This document shows positions 62,760 through 64,000 of a DNA stretch of 64,000 nt, piece after piece (the stretch's first letter is position 1; the number at the start of each line of letters is the position of its first letter). Under the pieces are notes generated by a model. That model saw nothing but the letters and a program-made list of their open reading frames with translations, had not been told where the DNA came from and did not search any database. Source of the DNA: Cyanidium caldarium (taxonomy: Eukaryota > Rhodophyta > Bangiophyceae > Cyanidiales > Cyanidiaceae); NCBI GenBank assembly GCA_026184775.1, contig JANCYW010000003.1, positions 434,001 to 498,000 of the forward strand, in the 5' to 3' direction. The position numbers and the translations under genes are program-made.

Positions 62760-63380
62760 TTAAAACTTCATCTGATGCGGGTACTGCCCCTTGGTGAGGG
62801 AGAAGCGGCTCTGCAGGTACTCTTTCAGCAGCGTCTCCTTTTTGATCGAGACCAACAGCGCATTGTCCACCTGCTTTTGCAGAGCGATCTTCTCGGGCGG
62901 TCGCCCTTCCGACGGCTTGTCCACGTCCATCTCGCCGGCTTCCGCCTGACGCTTCTTTTGTTGGAGACGGCGGGCGGCTCGCTGTTTGGCGGCGCCAGCG
63001 GTGAACCAGGCATCGTCGATGGCGGTCACGTCCACCTCGGACACATCGACACGCGTGCTGGTGGCGATGACGTAGGCCTGATTCACTCGGCGCAACGGCA
63101 CGCCGTTGAGCACCAACGGCCCGCTCACCAGCAGCAAACCCGATTTCGGCAGCTGCTTCAGGAACACCACGCGACAGCCGCGAAAACGCCCTGCCAGCAG
63201 GATCACCACGGTGCCAGGCACCAACGATGGGCGCAACCGCGTCACTTGCCGCTGGGCGCGCCGTTTGGCGCCGGTGGGCAGCGGCCGACGCACGTACTCG
63301 GTGGGGTACTCGGGTCGGCGGCGCACGCCGGCCCGCGACGCCGCCTGTTTCTTGGCGTTGCGCGTATCGCGGCAAGTCAT
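62760..63380 (-). CDS. RPL6: Large ribosomal subunit protein eL6
   Basis: A 206-residue cytosolic ribosomal protein. The pattern LRPSLVPGTVVILLAGRFRGCRVVFLKQL, LLVSGPLVLNGVPLRRVNQAYVIATSTRVDVSEVDV is diagnostic of eL6. It ends LKEYLQSRFSLTKGQYPHQMKF (family: LKQYLxxxFSLxxGxxPHxLKF). Length is close to the yeast protein (176) and shorter than the human one (288). It is single-exon; no intron is needed to complete the N-terminus. Confidence 0.97.
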   Translation of the reverse strand: MTCRDTRNAKKQAASRAGVRRRPEYPTEYVRRPLPTGAKRRAQRQVTRLRPSLVPGTVVILLAGRFRGCRVVFLKQLPKSGLLLVSGPLVLNGVPLRRVNQAYVIATSTRVDVSEVDVTAIDDAWFTAGAAKQRAARRLQQKKRQAEAGEMDVDKPSEGRPPEKIALQKQVDNALLVSIKKETLLKEYLQSRFSLTKGQYPHQMKF

Positions 63381-63759
63381 AGCAGAGGAAGCGGGCGAAT
63401 CGAAGCGGGATAGGCGAGGCGCACCTGATGAAAGATGAGGGCGCGTAGGTCGACGGCTGTCCCGCTGATGAGGAGCCGAGTGTGAGAACACGCGCCCGAG
63501 ACGCGAAAGGGGGTCTGCGGGACGGCGCGCCGCCTCGCCCATCGCCGGAATCACAATGCGACAAAATTGGACACGAGCGTGGGCGCCGAAGCGGCAACTG
63601 GCGGGAGCGCTCCACCGACCCGTCGCTCGACGTGGCCCCGGCCGTCTCTCCAACAACCGCAGGCGGACGCAACCTGCCTTCATCCTCCGCCACGGCCGCC
63701 GCGGCTACCGCCCCCTCCTCTCGGCGCGCCACCTGATCACTCCGTTCTCCCAGGGAGGC
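63381..63759. other. Divergent promoter between eL6 and DWNN gene
   Basis: The only noncoding space separating two highly expressed-type genes. No ORF with a motif is seen. Confidence 0.45.
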
Positions 63760-64000
63760 ATGTCCTCGGCGCTGTACTACAAATTTCGGTCGGCGAAGCA
63801 GTATGGCGCGGTCAACTTCGAGGGCGATTTCATCCAGCTGGCGGAGCTCAAAGTGGCCATCGTGGAGCAGGAGAAGCTGCAGTTTGGGGAAGACTTTGAC
63901 CTGCACGTGGTGGACGCGCAGACGCAGGAAGAGTATCACGACGAGAATGCGCTCATCCCCAAGAACACGTCGGTTATCGTGAAGCGGGTACCGGCGGGCA
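63760..64000 (+). CDS. DWNN-domain protein, RBBP6/Mpe1-like (5' part; cut by window edge)
   Basis: The first 80 residues form a complete DWNN (ubiquitin-like) domain: MSSALYYKFRSAKQYGAVNFEGDFIQLAELKVAIVEQEKL, with the DFDLHVVDAQTQEEYHDENALIPKNTSVIVKRVP ending. The domain is found only in RBBP6/Mpe1/PACT proteins, usually followed by a zinc knuckle and RING, which would lie beyond the window. Mpe1 works with Cft2 (CPSF2), whose gene is 1.2 kb away, in pre-mRNA cleavage and polyadenylation. The frame is open to the edge. Confidence 0.93.
   Translation, partial: MSSALYYKFRSAKQYGAVNFEGDFIQLAELKVAIVEQEKLQFGEDFDLHVVDAQTQEEYHDENALIPKNTSVIVKRVPAG

Noticed and set aside
62533-63939. Extension of the CPSF2 frame to 63939
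   Set aside because: It overlaps eL6 in a different phase on the same strand; CPSF2 starts with the normal MASIVRVTPLYGV at 62532.
1-64000. CRISPR array or bacterial operon structure
   Set aside because: No regularly spaced repeat-spacer unit was found; the simple repeats are microsatellites, and genes have no shared ribosome-binding pattern.
1-64000. tRNA or rRNA genes
   Set aside because: No segment in the gaps showed a TTCRANYC-type T-arm with a matching acceptor stem, and no rRNA-like block was recognised by eye; a covariance search could still find one.

Overview
The window looks like a GC-rich, gene-dense, intron-poor nuclear segment of a photosynthetic unicellular eukaryote. About 45 protein-coding genes lie on both strands, and nearly every one is a single exon; neighbouring tails are often only 4-60 bases apart. 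Eukaryotic core genes dominate: Rab11, MCM2, ORC3, RPB7, CPSF2, prefoldin 2, eL6, prohibitin, PP2A-A, ubiquilin, SNW/SKIP and V-ATPase e. Several products carry transit or twin-arginine thylakoid signals (FKBP, ChaN-like haem-binding protein, a PsbQ-like helical protein, plastid LepA), so the cell has a plastid. The one clear spliceosomal intron (prohibitin, GTAAGT...ACTAAC...CAG) and the compactness resemble the Cyanidiophyceae (extremophilic red algae such as Cyanidium or Cyanidioschyzon). That placement is inference, not proven here.

Layout. 1-8.8 kb: inositol 5-phosphatase (cut by the left edge), a small coiled-coil protein, a MED4-like Mediator subunit, a QueE-type radical SAM enzyme, a beta-trefoil/SRPBCC protein, an ABC ATPase, an Arc1p/AIMP1-like tRNA-binding protein, guanylate kinase and a small membrane protein. 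8.8-10.0 kb: a gene-poor stretch. 10-26 kb: Rab11, membrane proteins, prohibitin, a lumenal FKBP, a large exonuclease/YbaK/Mut7-C fusion, a ChaN-like protein, an LRR protein, SNW/SKIP, a Bub2-type GAP, PP2A scaffold and a SAMHD1-type dNTPase. 26-41 kb: QCR9, ORC3, an SMR drug transporter, prefoldin 2, hexose-6-phosphate epimerase, a possible PEX22, an FHA/SANT-like/FYR protein, a PsbQ-like protein, V-ATPase e, a Nudix protein and RPB7. 41-51.5 kb: MCM2, an RluA pseudouridine synthase, a beta-helix protein, LepA, ubiquilin and a TMBIM channel-like protein. 51.5-55.5 kb: a mobile-element region with a full-length Fanzor (eukaryotic TnpB homologue, predicted RNA-guided RuvC nuclease). 55.6-64 kb: TSR3, histidinol dehydrogenase, a two-RRM protein, CPSF2, eL6 and the start of a DWNN (RBBP6/Mpe1) gene.

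The most notable system is the Fanzor locus. The protein keeps a complete RuvC/zinc-ribbon set. Short hairpins lie at and beyond its stop codon, where its guide RNA would be expected. An inverted fragment of a second Fanzor lies next to it, and the whole region is bracketed by two imperfect copies of the last ~39 bases of the TMBIM gene. Other items worth attention are the exonuclease + tRNA-editing-domain + Mut7-C fusion, the FHA-to-FYR chromatin-type protein, and two bacterial-type genes (QueE and an EmrE-like SMR transporter) embedded among ordinary host genes. CPSF2 and the DWNN gene, both pre-mRNA 3'-end factors, sit within 1.3 kb of each other.
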